Origin: Paracoccus saliphilus
GTDB taxonomy: Bacteria; Pseudomonadota; Alphaproteobacteria; Rhodobacterales; Rhodobacteraceae
Length of the DNA stretch: 64,000 nucleotides
NCBI GenBank assembly: GCA_003255745.1
Contig: QKYL01000183.1
Coordinates: 30,043-94,042, forward strand
Direction of reading: 5' to 3'
Under the pieces are notes generated by a model, which was given only the letters and a program-made list of their open reading frames with translations, was not told the DNA's origin and searched no databases. Positions within the stretch are counted from its first letter, which is position 1; every line of letters starts with the position of its first letter. Position numbers and translations under genes: made by a program. Below, in pieces: positions 34,269-43,141 of the stretch.

Positions 34269-35731
34269 GGCATCTCTCTCGGGCTGTGTATGGATGGCCC
34301 TTTGGCAAGAACTTTGTTTGATCCGGCATCTGGTCGGTCGCGGCCATGTATAGGGCGTCCAAGATGCAGCGACTTTACAGCTGCGCGCCCTGATGAAGTC
34401 AGCCGGCGGTCGGGTCCCGATCAATGGCACGCGCTCGCGGGCGCTTCGGTCCGAACTGAGTGTCCCGTTCCGCATATTACCGCCTTTGTGCCATCCCCTT
34501 ACGGCTCGCGCCTCACCATCCTTGGGCCTGCCGGTCTATGACGGGCGTGGCTGAATTTCTTCCGTCTTAGGCCGGGGCGGCCCGGTTGCAACTGCCACTG
34601 GCAATCAGTGCCCAGATCGTTCGCGCCATTCGGTCGGCCAATGCAACCGCCACGACCTTCACGGGTTTGCGGGCAAGCATCCTGCTGAGCCAATCCAGTC
34701 CTTGGCCTGCCGGGCGATCGCGACGCCCCCGCCCCGCGCTGATCTGAGCCATTGTACCGAGGTAGAGGAGCCTGCGCAGGTACCGATTGCCGGCTTTGGA
34801 TATTCGTCCGAGCCTTTCTTTCCCGCCGTTGGAATGGGCTCGCGGCGGGAGGCCGAGCCAGACCGCGTAGTCGCGCGCTGCGAAAAGCGGCCATGTCGGG
34901 GGTGGTGGCTGCAAACGTGCTGGACAAGATTGCGCCCACCCCAGGCACCGTTGCCAGTCGCCGTGCCAGCTCGTCTTCGCCCTGCATCTTGCCGATCCGC
35001 GCGTTCGGCGGGCGCATCGTCCACTGGATGATGCGCAGTTCCGCCTTACCCTCTTCGATCCAAGCCTGTGTGTCACGCAGCTGACCGGCCAACATGTCGA
35101 GCGCCGGATCGCCGCAGGGGGCACATCGCGGGCCGCGTCGAGAAGGCAATCGATATTATGAATACCCTTCGCCACGACAGCCCCGAACTCGCCCAAATGC
35201 GCGCGGATGGCGTTCACGATCTGCGTTCTTTGCCGAACCAGAAAGTCCCGCGCCTTGTGATCAAGAAGAGCCGCCTGACGGTCCGCCGACTTTACTGGCA
35301 CAAAGCGCCTCGTCGGACGAGTGACAGCTTCGCGAGACGCGCCTCCGCATCAACCGCATCGGTCTTCCCGCGCTTCACGTAAGGCTTGACGTAGGCGGGC
35401 GGCATCAGCCGCACCTCGTGCCCGCCAGCCGTCAGATCCCGTGCCCGGTAATGAGCTTCCGCGCAGGCTTCCATGCCGACGAGGCAGGGCTTCTACCGTG
35501 AGAAGAGCGCCAGCACCTGCAATCGTCGCAACTGACGCCGGCAGACAATCGCGCCTTCCGCGTCCACTCCGTGAACCTGGAAGACGTTCTTGGCCAGATC
35601 AAGGCCGATGGTGATAGGCTTGTCCATGGATGGCCCTCCTCAGGTGCGTGCTTCAAAGATCCACATTGAAACAACGCGATCCCGCTGGTGGGGCCATCCG
35701 CACCATCAGTGGCGGACAATGCGTCTCATTC
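34269..35731 (-). mobile_element. IS110-family element inserted in the IS3 element
   Basis: This block of about 1.46 kb interrupts the IS3 orfA. TCTCATTC stands at both junctions (34261-34268 and 35724-35731), so one copy plus the block is the inserted unit. It holds one broken DEDD-type transposase gene and about 300 bp of non-coding sequence downstream of it, where IS110 elements keep their guide (bridge) RNA. Exact ends are inferred from the shared octamer. Confidence 0.7.
34567..35627 (-). pseudogene. IS110-family transposase, broken
   Basis: The start at 35627 reads MDKPITIGLDLAKNVFQVHG, the DEDD RuvC-like N-terminus. An in-frame TAG follows FSR, then MEACAEAHYRARDLTAGG and VKPYVKRGKTDAVDAEA. 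Shifts of frame occur near DAEA/SREAVTRP, before LDMLAGQLRDTQAWI, and near SAR/DYAVWLG. The C-terminal transposase_20 block (ATVPGVGAILSSTFAATTP and RISKAGNRYLRRLLYLG) is recognisable. One stop and about three frameshifts make it non-functional. Confidence 0.85.
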
Positions 35732-35879
35732 CAGCGCCCTCATCTGGCTCATCATGAATGCACCCATGCCGCCATACTTTGCACGCCATTTGTTGAGCGT
35801 CGCGCTGCTGATCCCATGCTCGCAGCACAGCTCAGGCACGGCCATGATCTGGGCTTTGGTAAAAGCGGCTCTTCTTCAT
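35732..35879 (-). pseudogene. IS3-family orfA, N-terminal fragment
   Basis: Minus-strand reading starts MKKSRF at 35879. An extra T in a TTTT run shifts the frame to TKAQIMAV, then PELCCEHGISSATLNKWRAK and MMSQMRALE up to the IS110 edge. About nine residues usual after MAV are missing. It is the HTH part of the IS3 orfA whose continuation (NENRRLKRM) lies at 34268, beyond the inserted IS110. Confidence 0.8.
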
Positions 35880-35936
35880 CGAAGCCTCCTCGTCCATTGT
35901 GCCGAGAAAAATCTATGCTCGCATTCCCTTAACCAT

Positions 35937-35950
35937 GGGGAGGATTACCG
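35937..35950 (-). repeat. Right inverted repeat of the IS3-family element
   Basis: On the minus strand this reads CGGTAATCCTCCCC, matching the left repeat at 33379 in 12 of 14 bases. The first base differs from the TG expected at an IS3 end. Confidence 0.7.
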
Positions 35951-36343
35951 GACCACCGCCAGCATGCGGCGCGGATCGGCGCGTTCCAAGCCCAGCAGGC
36001 GCGCAAGCCCCCACGTCAGCAGGATCGGAAAGGCGAATGTCAACGCGATATAGCCGGCTCCGACATGAGCCACCGCCAGGTAGCCCAAGGTCATTGGCCC
36101 CGCCAGCAGAACCCCTGCCCCCGCCGCATAAGGCAGCATCAACAATACTCCCCGCAACTGCCCCAAGGTAGCCGCCAGGACCAGCTGCACCGCCCCGCCC
36201 CCTGCCAAAACAAACGTCAAAAACCAGATCATGGGCGCGCCGGCATCCGAAGCGAGGCGAGAGATCAAGATCGTCATCGCCAGCGCGGCCCCTGCCGTGA
36301 TCAAGCAGTCCATCATCACCAGCGGGCTATGGTGGTCACTCAC
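35951..36343 (-). pseudogene. EamA/DMT permease, 5' half (interrupted by IS3)
   Basis: An open frame with a GTG start at 36343 gives about 130 residues with four hydrophobic segments. It includes AVAHVGAGYIALTFAFPILL followed by ARLLGLER, the end of the first EamA repeat. The frame stops just inside the IS3 end. The missing second half lies at 33104-33378. The gene diverges by 59 bp from a MarR-type regulator, a common regulator/permease pairing. Confidence 0.8.
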
Positions 36344-36402
36344 TGCCTTGCTCCGGTTCAGCTGCTACTGTCTTACTGCAAACAATCTTTATGGAAAGAT
36401 AA

Positions 36403-36894
36403 ATGGCCCCTGCCAATCGTACCGCGCGCGCCGCTCAGTCCTGGCACCGGGAACGTCCCGACCTGGACATGGAAGCGATGGAGATCATCGGCCGCCTGAA
36501 CGAGCTGTCGGCTCTGCTGTCGCGCCGGCTGCAGACAGTTTTTTGACAGCTTTGAATTGCAGGCCGGCGAATTCGACGTGCTGGCGACCCTGCGCCGGGC
36601 CGGTGCCCGTTTTGCCTGACACCCACCGCCCTTTACGAGGCCATGATGCTCAGTTCGGGCGGCATGAGCGCGCGACTGGACCGGCTGGAACGGCGCGACC
36701 TGATCCGGCGCCTGCCCAATCCGCAGGATCGGCGCGGCACGCTGGTCGAGCTGACGGAAGACGGGCTGGCGCTGATCGACCGCGCCATCGCGCCCCATGC
36801 CGCGAACGAGACCCGGCTGTTGGCCGGCCTGACGGCCGAGGAGCGCGCCGGGCTGAACGGGCTGCTGGAACGGCTGGGGACGGTGCTGCCCTGA
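36403..36894 (+). pseudogene. MarR-family regulator with two compensating frameshifts
   Basis: The start at 36403 has GGAAAG upstream. Residues up to LLSRRLQTVF read in frame 1, then a six-T run (36539-36544) brings a TGA. One frame over, DSFELQAGEFDVLATLRRAG continues for about 60 bases. A missing C near 36605-36608 then returns to frame 1 for TPTALYEAMMLSSGGMSARL and the winged-helix end with DRRGTLVELTEDG. Restoring one T and one C gives a full-length MarR protein of about 163 residues. Real decay and sequencing error are both possible. Confidence 0.8.
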
Positions 36895-38091
36895 TCAGCC
36901 TGCCTCGGCCTCGATCTGGGCGCGCGACTTGCGGCCCCGTTCGGTCGCCGATTTCAGCTGGCCGCAGGCCGCCATGATATCCTCGCCGCGCGGCGTGCGG
37001 ATCGGGCTGGCATAGCCAGCGTTGTGGATGATGTCGGCAAAGGCATGGATGCGGTTGTTGCTGGACCGCTTATAAGGCGCCCCAGGCCATTCGTTGAACG
37101 GGATCAGGTTGATCTTGGCCGGAATGCCCTCGATCAGCCGCACCAGGCGGTGGGCATCCTCGTCGCTGTCGTTGACGCCGGCCAGCATCACGTATTCGAA
37201 GGTGATGCGCTCGCTGTTGGTCAGGCGCGGGTATTCGCGCAGCGTGGCCAGCAGCGTCTGGATGTTCCAGCGCTTGTTGATGGGCACAAGACGGTCGCGC
37301 ACCTCGTCGGTCGTGGCATGGAAGCTGACGGCCAGCAGGCAGCCGATTTCCCGCGCCGTGCGGGCAATTTCGGGGACCACGCCGCTGGTCGACAGGGTGA
37401 TGCGGCGGCGGGACAGGGACAGGCCCTCGTTGTCCATCACGACCTTCATCGCGTCGCGCACATTCTCGAAATTGTAAAGCGGCTCGCCCATGCCCATCAG
37501 CACCAGGTTGCTGACCAGGCGCGTCTCGTCCTTGGGGGCGCCCTGCACGGGCCATTCGCCCAAGTCGTCGCGCGCGACCAGCAGCTGGCCGACGATCTCT
37601 CCAGCGGTCAGGTTGCGCACCAGCTTCTGCGTGCCGGTGTGGCAGAAGGAACAGGTCAGCGTGCAGCCCACCTGGCTGCTGACGCAAAGCGTGCCGCGGC
37701 CTTCTTCGGGGATATAGACGGCCTCGACCTCGTGGCCGCCGGCGATCTTCAGCAGGTATTTCCGGGTCCCATCGGCGCTGACCTGGCGCGTCACGATCTG
37801 GGGCAAGGTAATCTCGAACCGGTCGGCCAAGAGGGCGCGATAGTCCTTGGCCAGGTTGGTCATCTGGGCAAAATCGCGCACGCCCCAGTGATAAACCCAC
37901 TGCCAGACCTGGCCCACGCGCATCTTGGCCTGCTTTTCGGGCGTGCCGGCGGCGATCAGCGCATCGCGCAACTGGTCGCGCGTCAAGCCCACGATATTCA
38001 CAAGTCCACCCTCCGGCAACTTGCGCGGGATGGTCAGCACGTCTTGCGTGATCGGGGCCGCGCCTGCGGCCTGCGGAAGAAGGACGGTCAT
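36895..38091 (-). CDS. rlmN: Dual-specificity RNA methyltransferase RlmN
   Basis: A 398-residue radical-SAM enzyme that methylates C2 of A2503 in 23S rRNA and A37 in some tRNAs. The cluster motif CTLTCSFC gives Cys143, Cys147 and Cys150. A conserved cysteine near the C-terminus (MAACGQLK) is the one methylated during catalysis. [23 protein letters not shown] blocks are typical. I chose the ATG at 38091, which gives the family length. Its stop abuts the MarR stop exactly (TGATCA). Confidence 0.95.
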   Translation of the reverse strand: MTVLLPQAAGAAPITQDVLTIPRKLPEGGLVNIVGLTRDQLRDALIAAGTPEKQAKMRVGQVWQWVYHWGVRDFAQMTNLAKDYRALLADRFEITLPQIVTRQVSADGTRKYLLKIAGGHEVEAVYIPEEGRGTLCVSSQVGCTLTCSFCHTGTQKLVRNLTAGEIVGQLLVARDDLGEWPVQGAPKDETRLVSNLVLMGMGEPLYNFENVRDAMKVVMDNEGLSLSRRRITLSTSGVVPEIARTAREIGCLLAVSFHATTDEVRDRLVPINKRWNIQTLLATLREYPRLTNSERITFEYVMLAGVNDSDEDAHRLVRLIEGIPAKINLIPFNEWPGAPYKRSSNNRIHAFADIIHNAGYASPIRTPRGEDIMAACGQLKSATERGRKSRAQIEAEAG

Positions 38092-38222
38092 GAGCCCACC
38101 GGGATTCTGCGTGAAGACCTGCAGATAGGCCAAGCGGGGCCGGAAATCAACCAGCCTCGCCCGAACGGCCCCTCGTCGGATGTTCTGGGCCGGATGTTCT
38201 GGAAGGGTCATCCCCAGGTGAA

Positions 38223-38239
38223 GGGGGGCACCGCCCCCC
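38223..38239 (-). terminator. GC hairpin downstream of the IalB-like gene
   Basis: A perfect 7-bp GGGGGGC/GCCCCCC stem with a 3-base loop lies 12 bp past the IalB-like stop and 131 bp before rlmN. It has no T-run. It probably ends or trims the IalB transcript. Confidence 0.45.
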
Positions 38240-38251
38240 ATCCGCGCCGCC

Positions 38252-38773
38252 TTACTGGCAGCGCGCGCGTGCCGTGTTCGTCGCGGCGGTGATGCCCGAC
38301 AGGCTGAACGTGTCCTTGGTGGTGGTCCCGCGGGCCGAACGCCCGGTCACCACGGCCGAGGACCCGCCGCGCAGGGCGCCGATCAGGGCATCATCGTCCG
38401 AGGCGCTGCCGGTCCAGGCGCTTTCGCCTTCGGTGAACAGGTTGAACTTGCGCCCGCCCACATCGACCTCGACTGTCGAATCCGGAGCGAAGGGATAGCC
38501 GCCGGTAAACGACACTTCGCCGTTCTGTCCCGGACGATAGGCCACATACAGCCGGATGTCGCCGCGCGCCACCTCGGTCGGTTGGCCGTTGCGGGTGTTG
38601 ATCGTCGATTTCGGAGGCGAGACGGCCCAGCACTCGCGCGGGTTGTCCGCTGCGAACACAGTCCAGTCGCCCTCGGTCGCCACGACGTTGTTCGATTCTT
38701 GCGCGACCGCCGTACCCAGTCCGGCAATCAGGACAAGGCCTGCGCCGATGCCGCGCAGCGTGGTGGTAATCAT
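38252..38773 (-). CDS. Invasion-associated locus B (IalB) family secreted protein
   Basis: A 173-residue exported protein. The signal peptide ends at TAVAQ (about residue 24). The mature part carries the IalB pattern: [17 protein letters not shown], then a beta-rich domain with [20 protein letters not shown] and a final cysteine. AGGAGG sits seven bases before the ATG at 38773. The family occurs in many free-living alphaproteobacteria, so the name implies no role in invasion here. Function unknown. Confidence 0.82.
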   Translation of the reverse strand: MITTTLRGIGAGLVLIAGLGTAVAQESNNVVATEGDWTVFAADNPRECWAVSPPKSTINTRNGQPTEVARGDIRLYVAYRPGQNGEVSFTGGYPFAPDSTVEVDVGGRKFNLFTEGESAWTGSASDDDALIGALRGGSSAVVTGRSARGTTTKDTFSLSGITAATNTARARCQ

Positions 38774-38926
38774 GCTCTGGCCTCCTGCCATTCGTTTCGC
38801 CACTTGTGCGGCGTTGTTCCGCGATTGCTGTGGTCTTTTCAACCATCTGCCGCCAGAATAGCGAAAATCGCCGCCCGAGAAAGGGCACGCAAGCGAAATC
38901 GCGCAATTGTCAGGGAGAAAATCACG

Positions 38927-39913
38927 ATGCGTTCTGCCGAGATGATCGAACTGCGGCGCGGCGACATGCGCGAAAGCCTGCATCGTGGTCACGCGATCAT
39001 CTGCGACGCCCACGGCGTGGTCGAGGCCTGGGGAAAGCCATCGCAGATCGTGTTTCCCCGGTCGTCCTGCAAGATGATCCAGGCCCTGCCGCTGATCGAA
39101 AGCGGCGCGGCGGATGCGGCGGGGCTGACCGACCGGCAGCTGGCGCTGGCCTGCGCCAGCCATTCCGGATCTGCCATGCATGTGCGCGCAGTGGACGAAT
39201 GGCTGACGGGCCTGGACCTGGCCGAGGGCGACCTGCGCTGCGGCAGCCATATGCCCGGCGACCCGGCGGAACACCGGCGGCTGCTTTGCTCGGACACGGC
39301 GCCCTGCCAGCTGCACAACAATTGCTCGGGCAAGCATGCGGGGTTCCTGACGCTGAACCGGCACCTGCGGGGCGGGTCCGAATATGTCGAACCGGCCCAC
39401 CCGGTGCAGCAGGCCGTCAAGGCCGCCTTCGAGGAGGTCACCGAAGAGACCAGCCCCGGATATGGAATCGACGGCTGCTCGGCCCCGAACTGGGCCAGTT
39501 CGCTGGAGGGTCTGGCGCGGGCCATGGCGCGATTTGCCAATCCCGGCACGGACCGACGCGGCGAGGCGATGCGGCGGCTGGTGGATGCGATGCGCGCCCA
39601 TCCCGAGATGGTGGCAGGCGAAGGCCGGTCGTGCACGGCGCTGATGCGCGCCATGGGCGGCGGCGTGGCGGTCAAGACCGGGGCCGAGGCGGTCTTTGTC
39701 GCAATCCTGCCGCAGCAGGGCCTGGGGGTCGCGCTGAAGATCAGCGACGGCGCCACCCGCGCCAGCGAGGCCGCGATCACCGCGCTGCTGATCCACCTGG
39801 GCGTGCTGAATGCCGCGGACCCGGTCGCGCAGCGGTACCTGAACGGTCCGATCCTGAACTGGCGCGGCCTGAAGACAGGCGAACTGCGCTGCGCGCCAGG
39901 TTTTCCGGCCTGA
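38927..39913 (+). CDS. L-asparaginase, Rhizobium etli (ReAIV/ReAV) type
   Basis: A 328-residue asparaginase_II-family enzyme (PF06089), unrelated to the E. coli enzymes. The serine-lysine tandem Ser46-x-x-Lys49 (RSSCKM) and Ser78 match the catalytic residues reported for ReAV. Cys133, Lys136 (NNCSGKH) and Cys184 (DGCSAPNW) match its zinc site. It should hydrolyse asparagine to aspartate and ammonia in the cytoplasm; no signal peptide is seen. CAGGGAGA precedes the chosen start at 38927. Divergent from the IalB gene. Confidence 0.85.
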   Translation: MRSAEMIELRRGDMRESLHRGHAIICDAHGVVEAWGKPSQIVFPRSSCKMIQALPLIESGAADAAGLTDRQLALACASHSGSAMHVRAVDEWLTGLDLAEGDLRCGSHMPGDPAEHRRLLCSDTAPCQLHNNCSGKHAGFLTLNRHLRGGSEYVEPAHPVQQAVKAAFEEVTEETSPGYGIDGCSAPNWASSLEGLARAMARFANPGTDRRGEAMRRLVDAMRAHPEMVAGEGRSCTALMRAMGGGVAVKTGAEAVFVAILPQQGLGVALKISDGATRASEAAITALLIHLGVLNAADPVAQRYLNGPILNWRGLKTGELRCAPGFPA

Positions 39914-40046
39914 TCGTCCCGGCCTGCGGTCTTACCGTCACGAAACCGACGCGCATTCATGCTTTGATCGCGGCCGTGGGCCTGTCCCCATTTGCCCGCA
40001 CGTCCCAGGCCGGTGCCCCTTGGCAGAGCGGGCGCCGGCAGCGGGG

Positions 40047-40805
40047 TCAGATCATCTGCCAGATCAGCCGCAGCGCCAGCACGGTCGAGGTCGTCACCAG
40101 AAGCGGCTTGATCAGCCGCGCCCCGATCTTCGATGCCAGCCTGGCCCCCAGCATCGCGCCCGCGATCTGGGCCACCCCCATGGCAATGCCAAGCAACCAC
40201 ATCGGCTGCCCGACCAGCGCAAAGGCCCCCAGCCCACCCAGGTTCGAAGCAAAGTTCAAAAGCTTGGTGTGCGCCGTCGCCTTCAGCACGCCATAGCCCG
40301 CCAAGGTGACAAAGCCGATCATGTAAAAGGCCCCCGCACCCGGCCCGATCAACCCGTCGTAAAAGCCGATAAAGGGCACAGCCGTCATGGCAAAGACCGC
40401 GGGCGTCAGCCGCCGTGTCCGGTCAAGATCGTTCAGACCCGGCTTGAGGGCAAAGAACAACGCGATGCCGATCAGGATCACCGGCAGGATCAGGCGCAGG
40501 CCGTCCGTCGGGATCGCGCTGACCAGCACTGCCCCCGCCGCGCCCGCCGCCCCCGCCAGCAGCGCCGAGCCCCACTGGCTGCGCAGATCGACCAGCCCCC
40601 GCGCCGCATAGCTGAGCGCGGCGGTCCCCGCGCCAAAGACCCCCTGCACCTTGTTCGTGGCCAGCGCCTGCGCCGGGGAAAGTCCCGCCAGCATCAGCAC
40701 CGGCAGCGTGATCAGCCCGCCGCCCCCCGCAATCGAATCGACAAAGCCCGCCGCAAAGGCGGCCCCGATCAGCAGCAGGAAGAGGTCAAGGCCGAGGTCG
40801 ATCAT
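40047..40805 (-). CDS. TSUP (TauE/SafE) family membrane permease
   Basis: A 252-residue membrane protein with about eight helices. GFVDSIAGGGGLITLPVLML near the N-terminus and GFYDGLIGPGAGAFYMIGF in the middle are the two TSUP repeats. Family members move sulfite, sulfoacetate, thiosulfate or related anions, often outward. The substrate here is open. It lies 63 bp after serB on the same strand, which may be incidental. Confidence 0.87.
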   Translation of the reverse strand: MIDLGLDLFLLLIGAAFAAGFVDSIAGGGGLITLPVLMLAGLSPAQALATNKVQGVFGAGTAALSYAARGLVDLRSQWGSALLAGAAGAAGAVLVSAIPTDGLRLILPVILIGIALFFALKPGLNDLDRTRRLTPAVFAMTAVPFIGFYDGLIGPGAGAFYMIGFVTLAGYGVLKATAHTKLLNFASNLGGLGAFALVGQPMWLLGIAMGVAQIAGAMLGARLASKIGARLIKPLLVTTSTVLALRLIWQMI

Positions 40806-40868
40806 GGCATCGCTCCGCAGGGACGGGCGTGACGCCCTGCAACATGTCGGTGAGAGGGGCCGCCCCGA

Positions 40869-41747
40869 TCAGGGCGTCACGAAATCGTCCGCGCCGTAGC
40901 CCTGCAGGTACAGCAGCGCCGTCAGGTCGCCGTGGTTGATGCGGATCTGCGCCTGCGCGGCCACGACCGGCTTGGCATGCAGCGCGACGCCCGCGCCCGC
41001 CAGCTGGATCATGCCCAAGTCATTGGCACCGTCGCCCACGGCAATGGCGTTCTGTGCGGTGGTGCCCAGATGCGCGGCAATCTGCTGCAACGCCTCGACC
41101 TTGGCCTCGCGGCCCAGCACCGGCAGGGCGACATGGCCGGTCAGCACGCCATCCTCCGCCAGCAGCGTGTTGGCGCGGTGTTCATGAAAGGCCAGCCGGT
41201 CCGCCACCGCCGCAGTGAAGGCCGTGAAGCCGCCCGAAACCAGCGCGGTATAGGCGTCATGCGCCCGCATCGTGGCGACCAGGGTTGCCCCGCCCGCGGC
41301 CATCGTGATGCGGTCGCGCAGCACGGTGCCGATCACCTCCTCGGAGAGGCCCGCCAGAAGGCTGACGCGTTCGATCAGCGCCTCGTGAAAGTTCAACTCG
41401 CCGTTCATGGCGCGGGCGGTGATGTCGGCCACGCGGGCGCCGACCCCCGCGAAATCGGCCAGTTCGTCGATGCATTCCTGGTCGATCATGGTCGAATCCA
41501 TGTCCGCGATCAGGATCCGCTTGCGCCGCCCCTCGGTCGGCTGGATGGCCAGGTCGATGCCGATCCGCTGCAGGTCCGACCAGACCTGGTCCGCATCGGC
41601 GGGAACAGGGTCGATGTCGAATTCGGCGGCGATCCCCGGCGCCAGGACCCGCGGAGCGCTGCCCTGCCACCGGCTGGCCAGGCCGCCCGGCAGGTCGCCG
41701 TCCAGGTTGGCGGCGGCGGGCGAGGCGATCAGCGAGACGGTGAACAT
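40869..41747 (-). CDS. serB: Phosphoserine phosphatase SerB
   Basis: A 292-residue HAD phosphatase, the last step of serine synthesis. The nucleophile is Asp82 in ADMDST, with Asp84 as acid/base. [15 protein letters not shown] and [23 protein letters not shown] are HAD motifs II-IV. The first 75 residues form an N-terminal region seen in SerB of this group. It diverges from serC over 133 bp, so the pathway enzymes SerA, SerC and SerB all lie in this stretch. Confidence 0.94.
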   Translation of the reverse strand: MFTVSLIASPAAANLDGDLPGGLASRWQGSAPRVLAPGIAAEFDIDPVPADADQVWSDLQRIGIDLAIQPTEGRRKRILIADMDSTMIDQECIDELADFAGVGARVADITARAMNGELNFHEALIERVSLLAGLSEEVIGTVLRDRITMAAGGATLVATMRAHDAYTALVSGGFTAFTAAVADRLAFHEHRANTLLAEDGVLTGHVALPVLGREAKVEALQQIAAHLGTTAQNAIAVGDGANDLGMIQLAGAGVALHAKPVVAAQAQIRINHGDLTALLYLQGYGADDFVTP

Positions 41748-41812
41748 GGAACGGTCATCCTTTGGTCGACATCCGGGGTGTAAGCCAAAGATTTTTGTTG
41801 CGCCAGAGACGG

Positions 41813-41876
41813 CGGGGCTTTACCCCGGTCGATGGGACACCCCTCCCCAACGAGGGGCTTTTAGCTGGAAGGCTAG
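41813..41876 (+). ncRNA. Candidate serC leader RNA (alphaproteobacterial serC motif)
   Basis: The serC 5' region folds into consecutive hairpins. CGGGG/CCCCG (41813-41817 with 41823-41827) is followed by CCCCTC/GAGGGG (41840-41845 with 41852-41857), then CTTTTA. A small TAGC/GCTA hairpin (41862-41865 with 41872-41875) lies just before the start codon. A conserved serC RNA motif upstream of alphaproteobacterial serC-serA operons has been described, and position and gene order agree. The match to its consensus is from memory and not verified. The second hairpin plus T-run could be an attenuator. Confidence 0.5.
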
Positions 41877-41880
41877 CCAC

Positions 41881-43035
41881 ATGAACGATCATCCGATCCC
41901 GGCCACGCGGCCGGCCAATCCGCGTTTTTCTTCTGGCCCCTGTGCCAAGATCCCCCATTACAATCTGGACATGCTGTCGGACGCGCCCTTGGGACGGTCG
42001 CATCGTGCCGCCATCGGCAAGTCCAAGCTGGCCGAGGCTATCGACCTGACCCGCGAGGTCCTGGGCGTGCCGGCCGATTACCGCATCGGCATTGTTCCCG
42101 GTTCCGACACCGGCGCGGTCGAAATGGCGATGTGGTCGCTGCTGGGACAGCGCCCGGTCGAGATGCTGGCCTGGGAAAGCTTTGGCGAAGGCTGGGTCAC
42201 CGACGCGGTCAAACAGCTGAAGCTGGACGCCACCGTCCGCAAGGCTGATTACGGCAAGATCGTCGACCTGACGCAGGTCGATTTTGACAAGGATGTCGTC
42301 TTTACCTGGAACGGCACCACCAGCGGCGTGCGCGTACCGAACGGCGATGCGATCCCTGAGGGTCGCGACGGCCTTACCATCTGCGACGCGACCAGCGCGG
42401 CCTTTGCCATGGACCTGCCCTGGGACAAGCTGGATGTGGTCACCTTCTCCTGGCAGAAGGTGCTGGGCGGAGAGGGTGCGCATGGGGTGCTGATCCTGTC
42501 CCCGCGCGCAGTGGAGCGTCTGGAAAGCTATTCCCCCGCCTGGCCGCTGCCCAAGATCTTTCGCATGACCAAGGGCGGCAAGCTGATCGAGGGCATCTTC
42601 AAGGGCGAGACGATCAACACGCCGTCCATGCTGGCGGTCGAGGATTACCTGGTTGCGCTGAAATGGGCGCAATCCTTGGGCGGCCTGAAGGCGCTGATCG
42701 CGCGGGCGGATGCCAATGCGGGCGCGGTGCGCGACTTCATCGCGGACAAAGACTGGATCGCCGATCTGGCCGAGGATCCGGCCACCGCATCGACCACCAG
42801 CGTCTGCCTGAAATTCACCGATCCGGCAATCAGGGACGGCGCAGCATTCGCCAAGGCTGTGGCCAAGCGGCTGGAAAAGGAAGGCGTGGCGCTGGATGCG
42901 GGCGCCTATCGCGACGCGCCTGCGGGGCTGCGGATCTGGTGCGGCTCGACGGTCGAGACCGCCGATGTGGCTGCGCTGATGCCTTGGGTCGAGTGGGCCT
43001 ATCGCACCGAATTGGCCGCGCAATACGCGCAATAA
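41881..43035 (+). CDS. serC: Phosphoserine aminotransferase SerC
   Basis: A 384-residue PLP enzyme of the alphaproteobacterial SerC type. It converts 3-phosphohydroxypyruvate to phosphoserine, with glutamate as donor. [12 protein letters not shown] opens the domain; Lys193 in [14 protein letters not shown] is the Schiff-base lysine. The ATG at 41881 follows GGAAGG. serA lies 106 bp downstream on the same strand, separated by a hairpin-GTATTT element that may process the joint mRNA. Confidence 0.95.
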   Translation: MNDHPIPATRPANPRFSSGPCAKIPHYNLDMLSDAPLGRSHRAAIGKSKLAEAIDLTREVLGVPADYRIGIVPGSDTGAVEMAMWSLLGQRPVEMLAWESFGEGWVTDAVKQLKLDATVRKADYGKIVDLTQVDFDKDVVFTWNGTTSGVRVPNGDAIPEGRDGLTICDATSAAFAMDLPWDKLDVVTFSWQKVLGGEGAHGVLILSPRAVERLESYSPAWPLPKIFRMTKGGKLIEGIFKGETINTPSMLAVEDYLVALKWAQSLGGLKALIARADANAGAVRDFIADKDWIADLAEDPATASTTSVCLKFTDPAIRDGAAFAKAVAKRLEKEGVALDAGAYRDAPAGLRIWCGSTVETADVAALMPWVEWAYRTELAAQYAQ

Positions 43036-43044
43036 CTGTCAGAA

Positions 43045-43090
43045 CCGGGGGCCAGCCCCCGGACCCCCGGGGTATTTTCCAACAAAGAAG
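43045..43090 (+). repeat. Rhodobacterial hairpin-GTATTT intergenic element, copy 2
   Basis: CCGGGGGC (43045-43052) faces GCCCCCGG (43055-43062), then ACCCCCGGGGTATTTT and CCAACAAAGAAG. This is the same order and nearly the same bases as the copy at 25812-25874. It lies between serC and serA. Confidence 0.6.
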
Positions 43091-43141
43091 CAGGACGTCA
43101 GCGTGGCCATGCCCGGGCGTTCCCAGACAAGGATGAATGAC

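Larger units (their letters stand above)
33379..35950 (-). mobile_element. IS3-family element, degenerate, split by a nested IS110 element
   Basis: Imperfect terminal inverted repeats at 33379-33392 and 35937-35950 enclose an orfA fragment (35732-35879) and an orfB-like transposase remnant (33393-34268). Both read on the minus strand, with the IS110-family element 34269-35731 between them. Without the insert the element is about 1.1 kb, short for IS3, because orfA and orfB carry deletions. It interrupts an EamA permease gene. No clear 3-bp target duplication remains. Confidence 0.8.

Noticed and set aside
33379..35950. Functional transposon or cargo genes in the IS patch
   Set aside because: Every transposase frame has stops or frameshifts and no passenger gene was found.
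40824..40836. Short GGGCG/CGCCC hairpin between serB and the TSUP gene
   Set aside because: Five pairs, no T-run; too weak to list as a terminator.
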